The notes under the pieces are model-generated. The model saw only the letters and a program-made list of their open reading frames with translations. It was not told where the DNA came from and made no database searches. The translations under genes were made by a program, and so were the position numbers. This document shows, one piece after another, positions 45,569-54,578 of a stretch of DNA of 64,000 bases (positions within the stretch are counted from its first letter, which is position 1; each line of letters opens with the position of its first letter). Location of the stretch: contig CALLUS010000014.1 of NCBI GenBank assembly GCA_938010435.1, positions 62,001 to 126,000 on the forward strand, read 5' to 3'. The DNA is from an uncultured Rhizobiaceae group bacterium (GTDB taxonomy: Bacteria > Pseudomonadota > Alphaproteobacteria > Rhizobiales > Rhizobiaceae).

Positions 45569-46402
45569 ATGGAAACCGCAGAACTAACATCTTGGATTGG
45601 AAAGTCGAAAACAACACAGGATACGCTGCGTCTTGAGCGGGCCCTTTTACTGAGTTCTACTATTGGGCAACGTGAAGACATCCAAAACGGTGCTTCCCTA
45701 CCCGTCCTTTGGCATTGGGTCTATTTCCAAGAACTGACACGAATTGATGATCTTGGTCGTGACGGGCACGCATCTAAAGGGGAGCTCCTGCCCCCGATTG
45801 ATCTTCCAAGGCGTATGTGGGCGGGTGGTCGCTTGGAATATCAACTCCATCCCAAAATTGGCGAGAAACTTACAAAAACCTCAACAATTTCGAACATCAC
45901 GCCCAAAGAAGGAAAGACGGGAAAACTGTGTTTCGTCACCGTTCAGCACGAGTATTTTGACCATAAAGATCAAGCAGTATTCACGGAAGAACATGATATC
46001 GTTTATCGTGAAGACCCGAAAGATAAAACAAGCACCTCTGCACATGTGGCTCCACCCGAAAATGCGACAATCAGCGAGACAATAATACCCTCAACGGTCC
46101 TTCTATTCCGTTATTCAGCGCTCACGTTCAACAGTCACCGCATTCACTATGACCGAGACTATTGCACCGATATTGAAGGCTATCCGGGCTTGATTTTTCA
46201 CGGGCCACTCACCGCAACTTTGCTTACTGAATTTGCAGCACGCCAAAATCCCGATCAACAAATTAAGTCATTCAGTTTCAGAGCAACCGCACCACTATTT
46301 GATACTGAGCCGTTTGCAATCAAGACCGATGGCAAAAACACCTATTGGGTTGAAACCTCATCAGGTGGATTGGCCATGAAAGCTGATATTTCATTTGGAT
46401 AG
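45569..46402 (+). CDS. Mesaconyl-C4-CoA/3-methylfumaryl-CoA hydratase-like protein
   Basis: The 277 residues form a double hot-dog dehydratase with a FAS1-like N-terminal half (VLWHWVYFQELTRIDDLG, LPRRMWAGGRLEY) and a MaoC-like second half with the hydratase signature YSALTFNSHRIHYDRDY and GYPGLIFHGPL. Family members add water to C4- or C5-dicarboxylic acyl-CoA. It is two bases downstream of the DUF3445 gene, an unexpected partner. The exact substrate is unknown. Confidence 0.83.
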   Translation: METAELTSWIGKSKTTQDTLRLERALLLSSTIGQREDIQNGASLPVLWHWVYFQELTRIDDLGRDGHASKGELLPPIDLPRRMWAGGRLEYQLHPKIGEKLTKTSTISNITPKEGKTGKLCFVTVQHEYFDHKDQAVFTEEHDIVYREDPKDKTSTSAHVAPPENATISETIIPSTVLLFRYSALTFNSHRIHYDRDYCTDIEGYPGLIFHGPLTATLLTEFAARQNPDQQIKSFSFRATAPLFDTEPFAIKTDGKNTYWVETSSGGLAMKADISFG

Positions 46403-46426
46403 GTATTCACTTCACATTGCGAGAGA

Positions 46427-47551
46427 TCACTTCACAATTGTGATTTTTTCAGCTGCACGGGTAATCGCAGTATAGAGCCAACGTTGCGAGTGTTCGCGAA
46501 AGGCCCAGCTTTCATCGAATAAATACACATTATCCCATTGAGAGCCTTGCGATTTATGTGTGGTCAGCGCGTATCCATAGTCAAAATCATCGTATCGGCG
46601 CTTAGTCTGCCAAGGCACCTCTTCTTCCGGATTTTCAAACGCAGCTTTCAGAACTTTGATTTTGGCAGATTGCTTTTCCATCCCGTCGTCTTCCGAGGCG
46701 ATGAGAAGGTTCATAAACGGTTTTGAACTGTTAGGAGCTGACACCACCTGCCATAATGACCCGTTCAAAAGTCCTTTTGCTGGGTCGTTGCGCAGGGCTA
46801 CAAGTTTGTCACCGGAGGCTGGCAACGCGCCCTGAAACTCTTTCAAATCCCGCAGTCTTTGATTGTAGCGCCGTCTGGTTTTGTTGGTGCCCACAAGAAC
46901 CTGATCAGCAGCCAAAACTTCGCTCTGATCAACCTCACGGCGGTTGATCACTTGGCTGTTGCCAAACGAACCATACGAAAGCTCCTGCCCTTCACGTACA
47001 AGCTGAGCCAAATCGATAATCGGATTATCTCTCGCTTGTCGATGAATGGTTTCCAACAAAATATCAGGTTCTTGTTCGGTGAAGAATCCGCCACCGGACA
47101 CAGGTGGCAATTGCCCCGGGTCGCCTAACACCAAGACAGGCGTACCAAAGCTCAAAAGATCTCGCCCAAGATCTTCGTCCACCATGGAACATTCATCGAT
47201 TACGATGAGGGCCGCTTCAGCCACAGGGCTTTGGCGATTCAACGTAAAAAGCGGCGTCATGTTGGATTTGCCAGTGTCGGTGTCTTCTACCATTTCCTCA
47301 CCGCGCGGGCGATAGATCAACGAATGAATAGTAGAGGCTTTCTTTGCGCCACGCGAACGCAACACCATGGCCGCCTTACCCGTGAAAGCGGCGAACAATA
47401 CATCACCATCCACTCCTTCAGCCAAATGGCGCGCCAATGTGGTTTTGCCCGTTCCCGCATAGCCAAACAGGCGAAACACTTGCGGATAGCCCTGTTTCAA
47501 CCAGTTTGAAACGGCAACTAGCGCGTCATCCTGTTCAGGAGAAAACTGCAC
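46427..47551 (-). CDS. RecD-like ATP-dependent DNA helicase
   Basis: This 374-residue superfamily 1 helicase has Walker A LFGYAGTGKTTLARHL near 30-45, AAFTGKAAMVLRSRG, Walker B LIVIDECSMVDE, VLGDPGQLPPV, and the C-terminal UvrD-type motifs YALTTHKSQGSQWDNVYLF and YTAITRAAEKITIV. It lacks the N-terminal region of full RecD and stands alone without RecB or RecC, as commonly seen in Alphaproteobacteria. A role in DNA repair or recombination is likely. Confidence 0.9.
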   Translation of the reverse strand: MQFSPEQDDALVAVSNWLKQGYPQVFRLFGYAGTGKTTLARHLAEGVDGDVLFAAFTGKAAMVLRSRGAKKASTIHSLIYRPRGEEMVEDTDTGKSNMTPLFTLNRQSPVAEAALIVIDECSMVDEDLGRDLLSFGTPVLVLGDPGQLPPVSGGGFFTEQEPDILLETIHRQARDNPIIDLAQLVREGQELSYGSFGNSQVINRREVDQSEVLAADQVLVGTNKTRRRYNQRLRDLKEFQGALPASGDKLVALRNDPAKGLLNGSLWQVVSAPNSSKPFMNLLIASEDDGMEKQSAKIKVLKAAFENPEEEVPWQTKRRYDDFDYGYALTTHKSQGSQWDNVYLFDESWAFREHSQRWLYTAITRAAEKITIVK

Positions 47552-47622
47552 GATACTCTCAATACATTAGGGAAGAATCTAAGACAAAATAACCAAATGG
47601 CACACGGAACACAATAAGAACA

Positions 47623-48243
47623 TCAACCACCATACAAAACGAGAAATCGATCCACCGCCCGGTTTGCTACATCTTCCATTTCAGACATTTTCGGACGTGC
47701 CTTTTCGCCAAGCAACAAACGTCGTTGACGGTCACCGACCAACAAACCGAGAAGTGTTTCAAAAGCATCATCCATATCTTCGATCTGAACGTCCCTAGAT
47801 ACATGACCTTCTTGAAACAGTTCAAAAAAAGGAACTCTAACCTGATCTCGCCAAATCGCGAGAACCGCTGTCCCGAATTGGGAAGTTTCAGTACAGGTCT
47901 GCGCCATAGCAATGCGGTTGACCACGACCACAGCATCGCCTGTCAAAATATCAAGTAATAAAGTGCTGTAAGCTTGGAGCTTTTCGGCGAACGTACCATC
48001 GACTGCACCAAACCCCACACTTAAGGCAGCATTCATGCCTTTGGCTTGCTCATTGATCAAAGTAAGGAAAATACCATCGCGATCATCAAACCAATTGTAG
48101 AGTGTTTCTTTTGAACAATTGGCCTGCGCCGCAATTTGAGCCGTGGAAATAGCAGTGCCATGGTCGCGCACAAGACGCAGGGTTGCACCTAGAATTTGGC
48201 GACTGCGCGTTTCACGTTTTGAAAGCTTCGATTCGTATGCCAT
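47623..48243 (-). CDS. TetR/AcrR family transcriptional regulator
   Basis: The 206-residue protein has an N-terminal helix-turn-helix, GTAISTAQIAAQANCSKETL followed by YNWFDDRDGIF, and a helical ligand-binding remainder. The ATG at 48243 is used; sequence before it is not TetR-like. A 13-base inverted repeat touches the start codon and may be an autoregulatory site. It follows the TauE/SafE gene after 54 bases on the same strand and may control that operon. Confidence 0.88.
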   Translation of the reverse strand: MAYESKLSKRETRSRQILGATLRLVRDHGTAISTAQIAAQANCSKETLYNWFDDRDGIFLTLINEQAKGMNAALSVGFGAVDGTFAEKLQAYSTLLLDILTGDAVVVVNRIAMAQTCTETSQFGTAVLAIWRDQVRVPFFELFQEGHVSRDVQIEDMDDAFETLLGLLVGDRQRRLLLGEKARPKMSEMEDVANRAVDRFLVLYGG

Positions 48244-48244
48244 G

Positions 48245-48257
48245 CCGTAACATACGG
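48245..48257. promoter_or_regulatory. Small inverted repeat at the TetR start
   Basis: CCGTA-ACA-TACGG ends one base before the TetR-family start codon. The position suits autorepression, but the arms are only five bases. Confidence 0.25.
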
Positions 48258-48297
48258 TACGCAATCGCAGATGTGAATCCCCAAACAAGTGACTTCA

Positions 48298-49059
48298 TCA
48301 AAGGGCCGAAAAACCGTCCCATAACAATTTAAACCCAGCGCAAGTCAACGCAATGAAGATGATTGTCGTGAAACGCTTTTCGGAAACAACACCGTTCAAC
48401 CAAAACCCCAAAAGAACACCAATGGGAATGAACGGGGCCAACACCAAACTGCCCTTTAAGCTTTCAAGCGTGATTTGCCCCAGCCAAACATAGGGAATGA
48501 GTTTTAGAGCATTTATGCTGGCAAAAAGGTAAGAATTGGTGCCCACAAACGACTGCTTACCCAAGTTCTGTCGCAGCAAAATCATCTTGGCGGGTGGCCC
48601 ACCTGCATGCGCCACAAAGCTGGTGTAGCCCGCCATGGCGCCAAAAAAAGACGTGAACAAAAGTCCCGGTTCGTTTTCGCGGTCAACGGTTTTCGACAAC
48701 CAGTCGTTTAGCGCTCGATACGCCACAAACAGCAAGGCAAGAATTCCAAGCGCTATCCGCAGAATGTCGGCGTTCAAGAACTGGAACGTCAGCGCACCAA
48801 TACCGATACCAATGATCGCAGCTGGTATGAGAGTCAGAACCAAACGCCGATCCCAATGATTGCGATAGCGCCAAAGATTAACGACATCAATGACCAACAA
48901 TATGGGAAGAACAATCGCGGCAGCTAACTGCGGCTGAATGAACAACGCCATAATCGGCACGACAGACATTTCAACACCAGCGCCAAAACCAGCCTTCGAC
49001 ACGCCGGTCATGATGATCAACAAGGCGCAAACTGTCAGAAAGAAAGGATCAAACGACAC
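48298..49059 (-). CDS. Sulfite exporter TauE/SafE family membrane protein
   Basis: The 253-residue protein has about eight membrane segments and the TauE/SafE features GVSKAGFGAGVEMSVVP near the N-terminus and YTSFVAHAGGPPAKMILL in the middle. Members export sulfite, sulfoacetate or other small organic anions. It begins with GTG at 49059, five bases from the MccB-like gene, so coupled expression is likely. The rhodanese gene in the same run suggests a sulfur compound, though this is weak evidence. Confidence 0.88.
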   Translation of the reverse strand: MSFDPFFLTVCALLIIMTGVSKAGFGAGVEMSVVPIMALFIQPQLAAAIVLPILLVIDVVNLWRYRNHWDRRLVLTLIPAAIIGIGIGALTFQFLNADILRIALGILALLFVAYRALNDWLSKTVDRENEPGLLFTSFFGAMAGYTSFVAHAGGPPAKMILLRQNLGKQSFVGTNSYLFASINALKLIPYVWLGQITLESLKGSLVLAPFIPIGVLLGFWLNGVVSEKRFTTIIFIALTCAGFKLLWDGFSAL

Positions 49060-49063
49060 TAGG

Positions 49064-50677
49064 TTACATTCTAAACACGCCGAATTTCGTATCTGGTATC
49101 GGTGCGTTCAAACTTGCAGCCAGCGCCAAAGCCAAGATACGGCGCGAATCTTTCGGTCGGATAATCCCATCGTCCCAAAGGCGCGCCGTGGAATAATATG
49201 GATGTCCTTCTTCCTCATATTTCTCCACGATGGGTTGCTTGAATTCGGCTTCTTCAATTTCTGACCAATTCTCGCCGCGCCGCTCCATACCGTCACGTTT
49301 CACAGTCGCAAGAACAGATGCCGCCTGCTCTCCGCCCATGACCGAAATGCGGGCATTGGGCCACATGAAGAGAAAGCGTGGTCCATAGGCACGGCCACAC
49401 ATGCCGTAATTTCCAGCGCCGTATGAACCACCCACCACTAAGGTGATTTTGGGAACCTTTGCGCATGCCACAGCAGTGACCAGTTTCGCACCATCCTTTG
49501 CGATCCCACCCATCTCGTGCTCGCGCCCAACCATGAACCCCGTGATATTTTGAAGAAAAATCAGCGGTATTTTTCGTTGGGAACAGAGTTCGATGAAATG
49601 CGCGCCTTTAAGAGCGCTCTCAGACACCAAGATACCGTTGTTGGCAACAATTCCCACGGGCATTCCATGCAGTTTGGCAAAGCCTGTTACCAAGGTCGTG
49701 CCGTAACGGGCTTTGAACTCATCGAACTGAGAGCCATCCACTAAACGGGCTATAATTTCGCGAACATCATATTGTTTGCGCAAATCCACTGGCACAATGG
49801 CTTCCAGTTCTTCTCCCACGTGTTTTGGTTCCGCAAAAGACTGAACAGAAACGGGTGAAGAAGTTGGCGCTTTCAAATTGCGTACACTTGAACGGACTAT
49901 TTGCAAAGCATGTGGGTCATTTTCCGCCATGTGATCTGCAACACCAGACAGCCGCGTGTGCAAGTCTGCTCCACCAAGGTCTTCGGCAGTCACTTCTTCT
50001 CCTGTCGCCGCCTTCACCAATGGCGGGCCACCGAGAAAAATAGTCCCCTGTTCTTTGACGATGACTGTCTCGTCGGACATGGCAGGAACATAAGCACCAC
50101 CTGCCGTGCAAGACCCCATAACACACGCGATTTGAGGAATTCCCATCGCTGACATATTGGCCTGATTGAAGAATATGCGACCAAAATGATCTTTGTCAGG
50201 AAACACTTCCGTTTGTTGCGGCAGGTTTGCGCCTCCTGAATCCACCAAATAAATGCACGGCAAATGGTTTTCTTGTGCCACTTCCTGCGCACGCAAATGC
50301 TTTTTGACGGTCATTGGGTAATAGGTGCCACCCTTTATGGTCGCGTCATTGCACACGATCACACATTGGCGGCCCTCAATCTGCCCGATGCCGGTGATCA
50401 AGCCTGCCCCATTGATCTCATCATCGTACAGTCCATGGGCTGCCATTGGCGACAATTCCAGAAACGGCGTGCCGTGATCAAGCAATTGCATTACCCGTTC
50501 ACGCGGCAACAACTTACCCCGTGCGATATGCCGCTCACGCGATTTCTCATTTCCACCAAGTGCAACAACCGAACGCAATTGCTCAAGATCTTCGGTCAGC
50601 AAGTTCCACTGTTTGGCATTGACAACAGTATCTCGGTCCGAAAGCGAAAGTTTCGGCTTCAATTCATTTACAGCCAC
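49064..50677 (-). CDS. Acyl-CoA carboxylase carboxyltransferase subunit (methylcrotonyl-CoA carboxylase beta-like)
   Basis: The 537 residues are a full biotin-dependent carboxyltransferase beta subunit: [84 protein letters not shown] and [14 protein letters not shown]. These segments agree best with MccB of leucine breakdown. The GTG at 50677 gives the normal length and has AGGGA upstream. The biotin carboxylase subunit, the hydratase and isovaleryl-CoA dehydrogenase usually found beside it are missing, so I give no symbol. Confidence 0.87.
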   Translation of the reverse strand: MAVNELKPKLSLSDRDTVVNAKQWNLLTEDLEQLRSVVALGGNEKSRERHIARGKLLPRERVMQLLDHGTPFLELSPMAAHGLYDDEINGAGLITGIGQIEGRQCVIVCNDATIKGGTYYPMTVKKHLRAQEVAQENHLPCIYLVDSGGANLPQQTEVFPDKDHFGRIFFNQANMSAMGIPQIACVMGSCTAGGAYVPAMSDETVIVKEQGTIFLGGPPLVKAATGEEVTAEDLGGADLHTRLSGVADHMAENDPHALQIVRSSVRNLKAPTSSPVSVQSFAEPKHVGEELEAIVPVDLRKQYDVREIIARLVDGSQFDEFKARYGTTLVTGFAKLHGMPVGIVANNGILVSESALKGAHFIELCSQRKIPLIFLQNITGFMVGREHEMGGIAKDGAKLVTAVACAKVPKITLVVGGSYGAGNYGMCGRAYGPRFLFMWPNARISVMGGEQAASVLATVKRDGMERRGENWSEIEEAEFKQPIVEKYEEEGHPYYSTARLWDDGIIRPKDSRRILALALAASLNAPIPDTKFGVFRM

Positions 50678-50687
50678 GCTCCGGTCC

Positions 50688-51104
50688 CTATTTCGAATCT
50701 TTAGAAGTGGTATCAGTTTCTGGCAGGTCGACCGGCATTTTGTCTTCAGCCCATTTGGTGAAGCCACCCTCAATGTGGGCTACTGGCGCTAAGCCCATAT
50801 TTTGCATATCGCGGGTGGCAAGCGCGGAACGCCAAGCCGCAGCACAAAAGAAAATATAGGTCTTGCCTTGCTGTGCAAAAACTTCACGGTGGTAAGGACT
50901 TTCTGGATCTACCCAAAACTCCAGCATTCCCCGTGGCGCATGAACCGCACCGGGAACACGACCAGACTTCGCCAATTCACGAATATCTCGAATATCAACC
51001 AACACTGCCTCGCCGTTCTGTTGCATCTTTAGGGCATCAGCGGGTGTAAGCGTGACAATTTCTTCAGTGGCTTCGGCAACAAGTTGCGCAGCAGTTTTCT
51101 TCAT
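50688..51104 (-). CDS. Rhodanese-like domain protein
   Basis: Single-domain sulfurtransferase of 138 codons. [20 protein letters not shown] marks the domain start and [20 protein letters not shown] carries the active-site cysteine. No signal peptide. The ATG at 51104 follows AGG; the open frame continues 12 codons upstream without rhodanese character. It precedes the MccB-like gene by ten bases and heads that operon. Its sulfur acceptor is unknown. Confidence 0.88.
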   Translation of the reverse strand: MKKTAAQLVAEATEEIVTLTPADALKMQQNGEAVLVDIRDIRELAKSGRVPGAVHAPRGMLEFWVDPESPYHREVFAQQGKTYIFFCAAAWRSALATRDMQNMGLAPVAHIEGGFTKWAEDKMPVDLPETDTTSKDSK

Positions 51105-51169
51105 TGCGGGGCCTGAATATGGTTTTTCAATCAAAACCAAAATAACAGGCTAAGCACAATAAACAACGC

Positions 51170-51189
51170 AAAACCCACACGCGGGTTTT
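51170..51189 (-). terminator. Terminator after the 45-residue membrane protein gene
   Basis: AAAACCC and GGGTTTT pair around a six-base loop. On the minus strand the stem ends in a T run, 12 bases past the small gene's stop, isolating it from the rhodanese operon. Confidence 0.7.
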
Positions 51190-51201
51190 TCATTTATTGA
51201 A

Positions 51202-51339
51202 CTATTTTGAAATCACTTCAGCAACAGTGGCGGCAGATTCCCCACCCGTTAAAGTGACAAACACAAAAGTTGCAATCAGCACGATTGCTATCGTCCAGAG
51301 CGCAATGCTCCAGCATGATTTTTCAACTGTATCGTTCAT
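51202..51339 (-). CDS. Small single-pass membrane protein, 45 aa
   Basis: I read this short gene directly: ATG at 51337-51339 after a good AGGGA ribosome site, TAG at 51202-51204, and a terminator just beyond. The product begins MNDTVEKSCW, has one membrane helix (IALWTIAIVLIATFVFVTL) and a short polar tail ending AEVISK. I know no family for it. The roughly 210 bases upstream carry a CtrA box and an ATGCAT-AAA-ATGCAT repeat (51465-51479) and no other gene. Confidence 0.6.
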   Translation of the reverse strand: MNDTVEKSCWSIALWTIAIVLIATFVFVTLTGGESAATVAEVISK

Positions 51340-51526
51340 ACTATCCCTGAAATATTCGCTCTTTTACGCTGCCACTTTTTAGGCATGGCGAAGGTCGGCG
51401 GATGTGTAGTCCCACGACGCGCACAGGACAACAGTAAATATGTTCATTTCGTGACATAGCCACCATGCATAAAATGCATAGCTAAAATTATTAAACAGAT
51501 TCAGAGCTCTAATTGACTGTTGATCA

Positions 51527-51541
51527 TTAACCATCTGTTAA
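51527..51541. promoter_or_regulatory. Consensus CtrA box (TTAACCAT form)
   Basis: TTAA-CCATCTG-TTAA fully matches the core and includes the TTAACCAT variant typical of CtrA sites. It lies between the MscS gene's end and the 45-residue membrane protein gene, 188 bases from the latter's start, so it may drive a long leader or a small RNA. Confidence 0.5.
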
Positions 51542-51550
51542 AGAGTGTGT

Positions 51551-52960
51551 CTATTTTGTGGATGCCGACTTCCGTTCGGCACGTGCTTTAGGCGATTTCA
51601 CCGCCATCTCATCCGGTGCGACCACTTCAACAGGCGTCCGCATGATAATTTCACGATGAGGAAATGGGATATCGATTCCGTTTTCTTGAAATGCATCCCA
51701 CAAAGCCAACATCACTTGGCCTCGGATATTGGTCAGGCCATTTTGGGGGTCGGAAATCCAGAACCGCGTCACGAAGTTCAAAGACGAATCTCCAAACTCG
51801 GTCATCCAGCAAACAGGGTTTTTGATATTGCTGACACGGTCCACACTCTTTGCAGCGTCAATGGCAAGTTCAGAAACCTTGTGCGGATCGCTGTCATAGG
51901 CAACACCAAAAGTCACATCCAAACGCACCAATTTGTCTGTGAAAGACCAATTGATTACTTTCTCGGTGATAAAGTCCTCGTTCGGAATCAAAAACTCCCT
52001 GCCGTCTCGCGTGACCACAGAGACAAATCTTGATCGCAACTCCCTAATCCAACCGAACGTCTCACCCAATGAAATCGTATCACCGGGCTTAATGCTTTTA
52101 TCGAGCAAAATAATCACGCCGGATATGAAGTTTGAAACCACTTTTTGAAGACCAAAGCCAAGCCCGACACCAACAGCACCTGAGAAAACAGCCAAAGCGG
52201 TGAGATCAATACCGACTGAATTCATGGCAATAATAATCGCCATGACAACCAAGAATATCTTCACAAGTTTCCCGATGAGCACTTGAAGACTAGGTGTCAG
52301 ATCGGTCATGCCCTTAACACGGGTTTCAACAAAGTTACCCGTGTTTGTTGCCAACCAGACCAATGCCAAAAGCAAACCAACGGTTTTTATCACCAGCAGA
52401 GCCGAGATACGCACCTCCCCAATGGTGAACGCCAACGCATCTAAAGTAGCCATTGTCGGACTTAGATATCCGGTAGTGTTGAGCGCCACCACAGCCCAAG
52501 CCACCATTGCGATGGAGTGAGACAACTGCCTGGACCGAATAACCTTCGATAAGACGTTGATCACCAACCATGCCAAAGCCAAGCTGTAAGCACCACGCAA
52601 CAGAAATGTGTTCCACGGCCAAGTATAAGCATTGGCTATTGTATAAGCGCTCCAACACAATGGTATGAAAGTGATCCATTCCACACGGCGCAAAAGTGCA
52701 GCCAATACCCGTAAGAAACCTGCATTGATTTTAAGGCTGCGCACCCACAGTTCCAGTGGCGGCTCCAGTCGCTTTGAAACAAGCCAACTGACACCAAACA
52801 GGCCAACGATAATGATCAGTTGATACAGCGTCCAAGGTTGATAGATCAGCTCCCAAACATCTAGAGCAACTTTTTGAAGTCCTGAACCGGCGGTTAAAAC
52901 GATTTCTTCACCCGTTAGGGTTGGCGTTTCACCTTCAACAGTTTTTGTATGGTTTGTCAT
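51551..52960 (-). CDS. Mechanosensitive ion channel, MscS family
   Basis: The 469-residue protein has several N-terminal membrane helices, then the MscS pore and beta domain: VGIDLTALAVFSGAVGVGLG, FGLQKVVSNFISGVIILLDK, SIKPGDTISLG and LIPNEDFITEKVINWSF. It opens under membrane tension to release solutes in osmotic downshock. It is larger than E. coli MscS because of extra helices. The gene follows the 3-methyladenine glycosylase gene by two bases. Confidence 0.92.
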   Translation of the reverse strand: MTNHTKTVEGETPTLTGEEIVLTAGSGLQKVALDVWELIYQPWTLYQLIIIVGLFGVSWLVSKRLEPPLELWVRSLKINAGFLRVLAALLRRVEWITFIPLCWSAYTIANAYTWPWNTFLLRGAYSLALAWLVINVLSKVIRSRQLSHSIAMVAWAVVALNTTGYLSPTMATLDALAFTIGEVRISALLVIKTVGLLLALVWLATNTGNFVETRVKGMTDLTPSLQVLIGKLVKIFLVVMAIIIAMNSVGIDLTALAVFSGAVGVGLGFGLQKVVSNFISGVIILLDKSIKPGDTISLGETFGWIRELRSRFVSVVTRDGREFLIPNEDFITEKVINWSFTDKLVRLDVTFGVAYDSDPHKVSELAIDAAKSVDRVSNIKNPVCWMTEFGDSSLNFVTRFWISDPQNGLTNIRGQVMLALWDAFQENGIDIPFPHREIIMRTPVEVVAPDEMAVKSPKARAERKSASTK

Positions 52961-52962
52961 TC

Positions 52963-53631
52963 TTATCCAACACTCATTGCAAGCACGCGACTAACTTCTT
53001 TTAACGATCTACCCGATTGATCGCTCCATTCATTAAACGCATTTTGTACAGCTGCCATAGCTTTCATAGAAGTCGGTGGTTTTTGAACAACACCTTCAGC
53101 AATCAATCGCCCGACAACATCTGAAGATAGAATGAATCCATCACGGTTCATAAAGCGTAGAAAATATTGTCCTGTATTACCGCCCAAACGTGAGCCACGC
53201 TTTTTTAACATAGCCAGGAGACCAACATAGTCAGATGACGGCCAACCGCCCAATGCCTTACCAACGCTTCCATATTCTTTGTGCAGTTCAATCACAAATG
53301 CCGCATTTTCTTGAACCGATCTGATTTTAGCTCCATGACGAATGATCCGTGTGTCACTTACCAACCGACCAAGATCTTCATCTGTATAAAATGAAATCCG
53401 ACCGGGATCGAACCCGTCAAAAGCTTCTTCAAACCCATTCCACTTGGCGTCCACGACTTTCCAGTTGAACCCGGAATTGAACACACAACGTGCCATCATG
53501 GCCAACCAACGGTCTGGCGATATTTGTTCCAATTCTTTTTCTGAAGCTGGAGGGTCAAGCAATGTTTCCAAAACATCTCGTCCGCCCTTTCGTTTGGCGG
53601 CAATACTAAATATTTCATCGAAACTGTGCAT
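52963..53631 (-). CDS. DNA-3-methyladenine glycosylase I-like protein
   Basis: The product resembles the Tag-like helix-hairpin-helix glycosylase group of Alphaproteobacteria: MHSFDEIFSIAAKRKGG at the start, DRWLAMMARCVFNSGFNWKV in the middle and GNTGQYFLRFMNRDGFIL later. It would excise alkylated bases. I prefer the ATG at 53631 (222 residues) because the family usually starts here and TTTGGA precedes it. ATG 53661 is possible but leaves only 20 bases to the divergent transporter. Confidence 0.83.
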   Translation of the reverse strand: MHSFDEIFSIAAKRKGGRDVLETLLDPPASEKELEQISPDRWLAMMARCVFNSGFNWKVVDAKWNGFEEAFDGFDPGRISFYTDEDLGRLVSDTRIIRHGAKIRSVQENAAFVIELHKEYGSVGKALGGWPSSDYVGLLAMLKKRGSRLGGNTGQYFLRFMNRDGFILSSDVVGRLIAEGVVQKPPTSMKAMAAVQNAFNEWSDQSGRSLKEVSRVLAMSVG

Positions 53632-53681
53632 GAGCGTCCAAAGGGCTGTTGCCAAATCCATAACTTGTGCATCACTTTCGC

Positions 53682-54578
53682 ATGAGTGGCACAATATCGA
53701 AACCCACAACGCGCGACCTTTTCTTAATGGCTCTCACAGCCATTATCTGGGCATCCGCGTTTGTGGCTATCAAAGCCGTTGTCGTGGAAACCGGCCCTTT
53801 GTGGCTGGCAGCATGGCGCGTGGCTATTGGGTTTGTGATATTGCTTCCCTATGCGATTTGGCGCGGATTTATCTGGCCCCAAAACTCAAGAATGTGGCTC
53901 TTTATTTGTGTCACGTCCTTGTTCAATGTCGTTCTTCCTTTTTTCCTCATTTCTTGGGCAGAACAAACGATCGATGCGGGTGTCACATCGTTGCTGATGG
54001 GCACCGGCCCATTTCTCGCGCTATTTGGCAGCCACATTTTCACCAGCGACGACAAACTGACTGTGCCAAAATTGATTGCAGTTCTTCTAGGGTTCGCGGG
54101 GGTTCTAACCATCGTTGGAGGCGACGCAATTTCCGGGCTCGGAGGACAGACAGTTTGGGCGCAACTCGCTGCCGTAGGTGGCGCGCTCTGCTATACAGTT
54201 GCCGGCCTTATGGTGCGGCGCATCAATATCCCGCCCATACGTTTAGGCTGTTTGGTCTTTGGAACCGGAATGATCATGTTGATTGGAGCCGCATTGGTGT
54301 TCGATGGCGCGCCCAACATTCAACTCAGTTCAACAGTCATTCTGGCCCTGCTCTATCTGGGAGTGTTTCCGACAGCTATTGGCCAGATATTGCGCTTCAC
54401 TTTAATCAAACGGGTGGGATATGCCGCGTTTGCGTTGGCGCTCAATATCATTCCAGTGATTGGCGTTGGTCTTGGTGCGTTGCTGTTGGGCGAAGTCATC
54501 ACAGCGCGCACTTTCGTCGCGCTCGCTTTGGTCTTGTCCGGTCTGTTCATCGCACGAATGGGAACGCCAAAAACTTAA
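53682..54578 (+). CDS. DMT/EamA family transporter
   Basis: The 298-residue protein contains ten membrane segments in two EamA repeats, beginning LMALTAIIWASAFVAIKAVV and, in the second half, AQLAAVGGALCYTVAGLMV. Members export or import amino acids, nucleosides or other metabolites; the substrate is not predictable. ATG 53682 is chosen over a GTG five codons earlier. Its last four bases are shared with the convergent aldo/keto reductase. Confidence 0.88.
   Translation: MSGTISKPTTRDLFLMALTAIIWASAFVAIKAVVVETGPLWLAAWRVAIGFVILLPYAIWRGFIWPQNSRMWLFICVTSLFNVVLPFFLISWAEQTIDAGVTSLLMGTGPFLALFGSHIFTSDDKLTVPKLIAVLLGFAGVLTIVGGDAISGLGGQTVWAQLAAVGGALCYTVAGLMVRRINIPPIRLGCLVFGTGMIMLIGAALVFDGAPNIQLSSTVILALLYLGVFPTAIGQILRFTLIKRVGYAAFALALNIIPVIGVGLGALLLGEVITARTFVALALVLSGLFIARMGTPKT

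Noticed and set aside
51197-51382. Short plus-strand open frame opposite the 45-residue membrane protein
   Set aside because: The minus strand has a better ribosome site, a clean membrane helix and a terminator; the plus-strand product has none of these.
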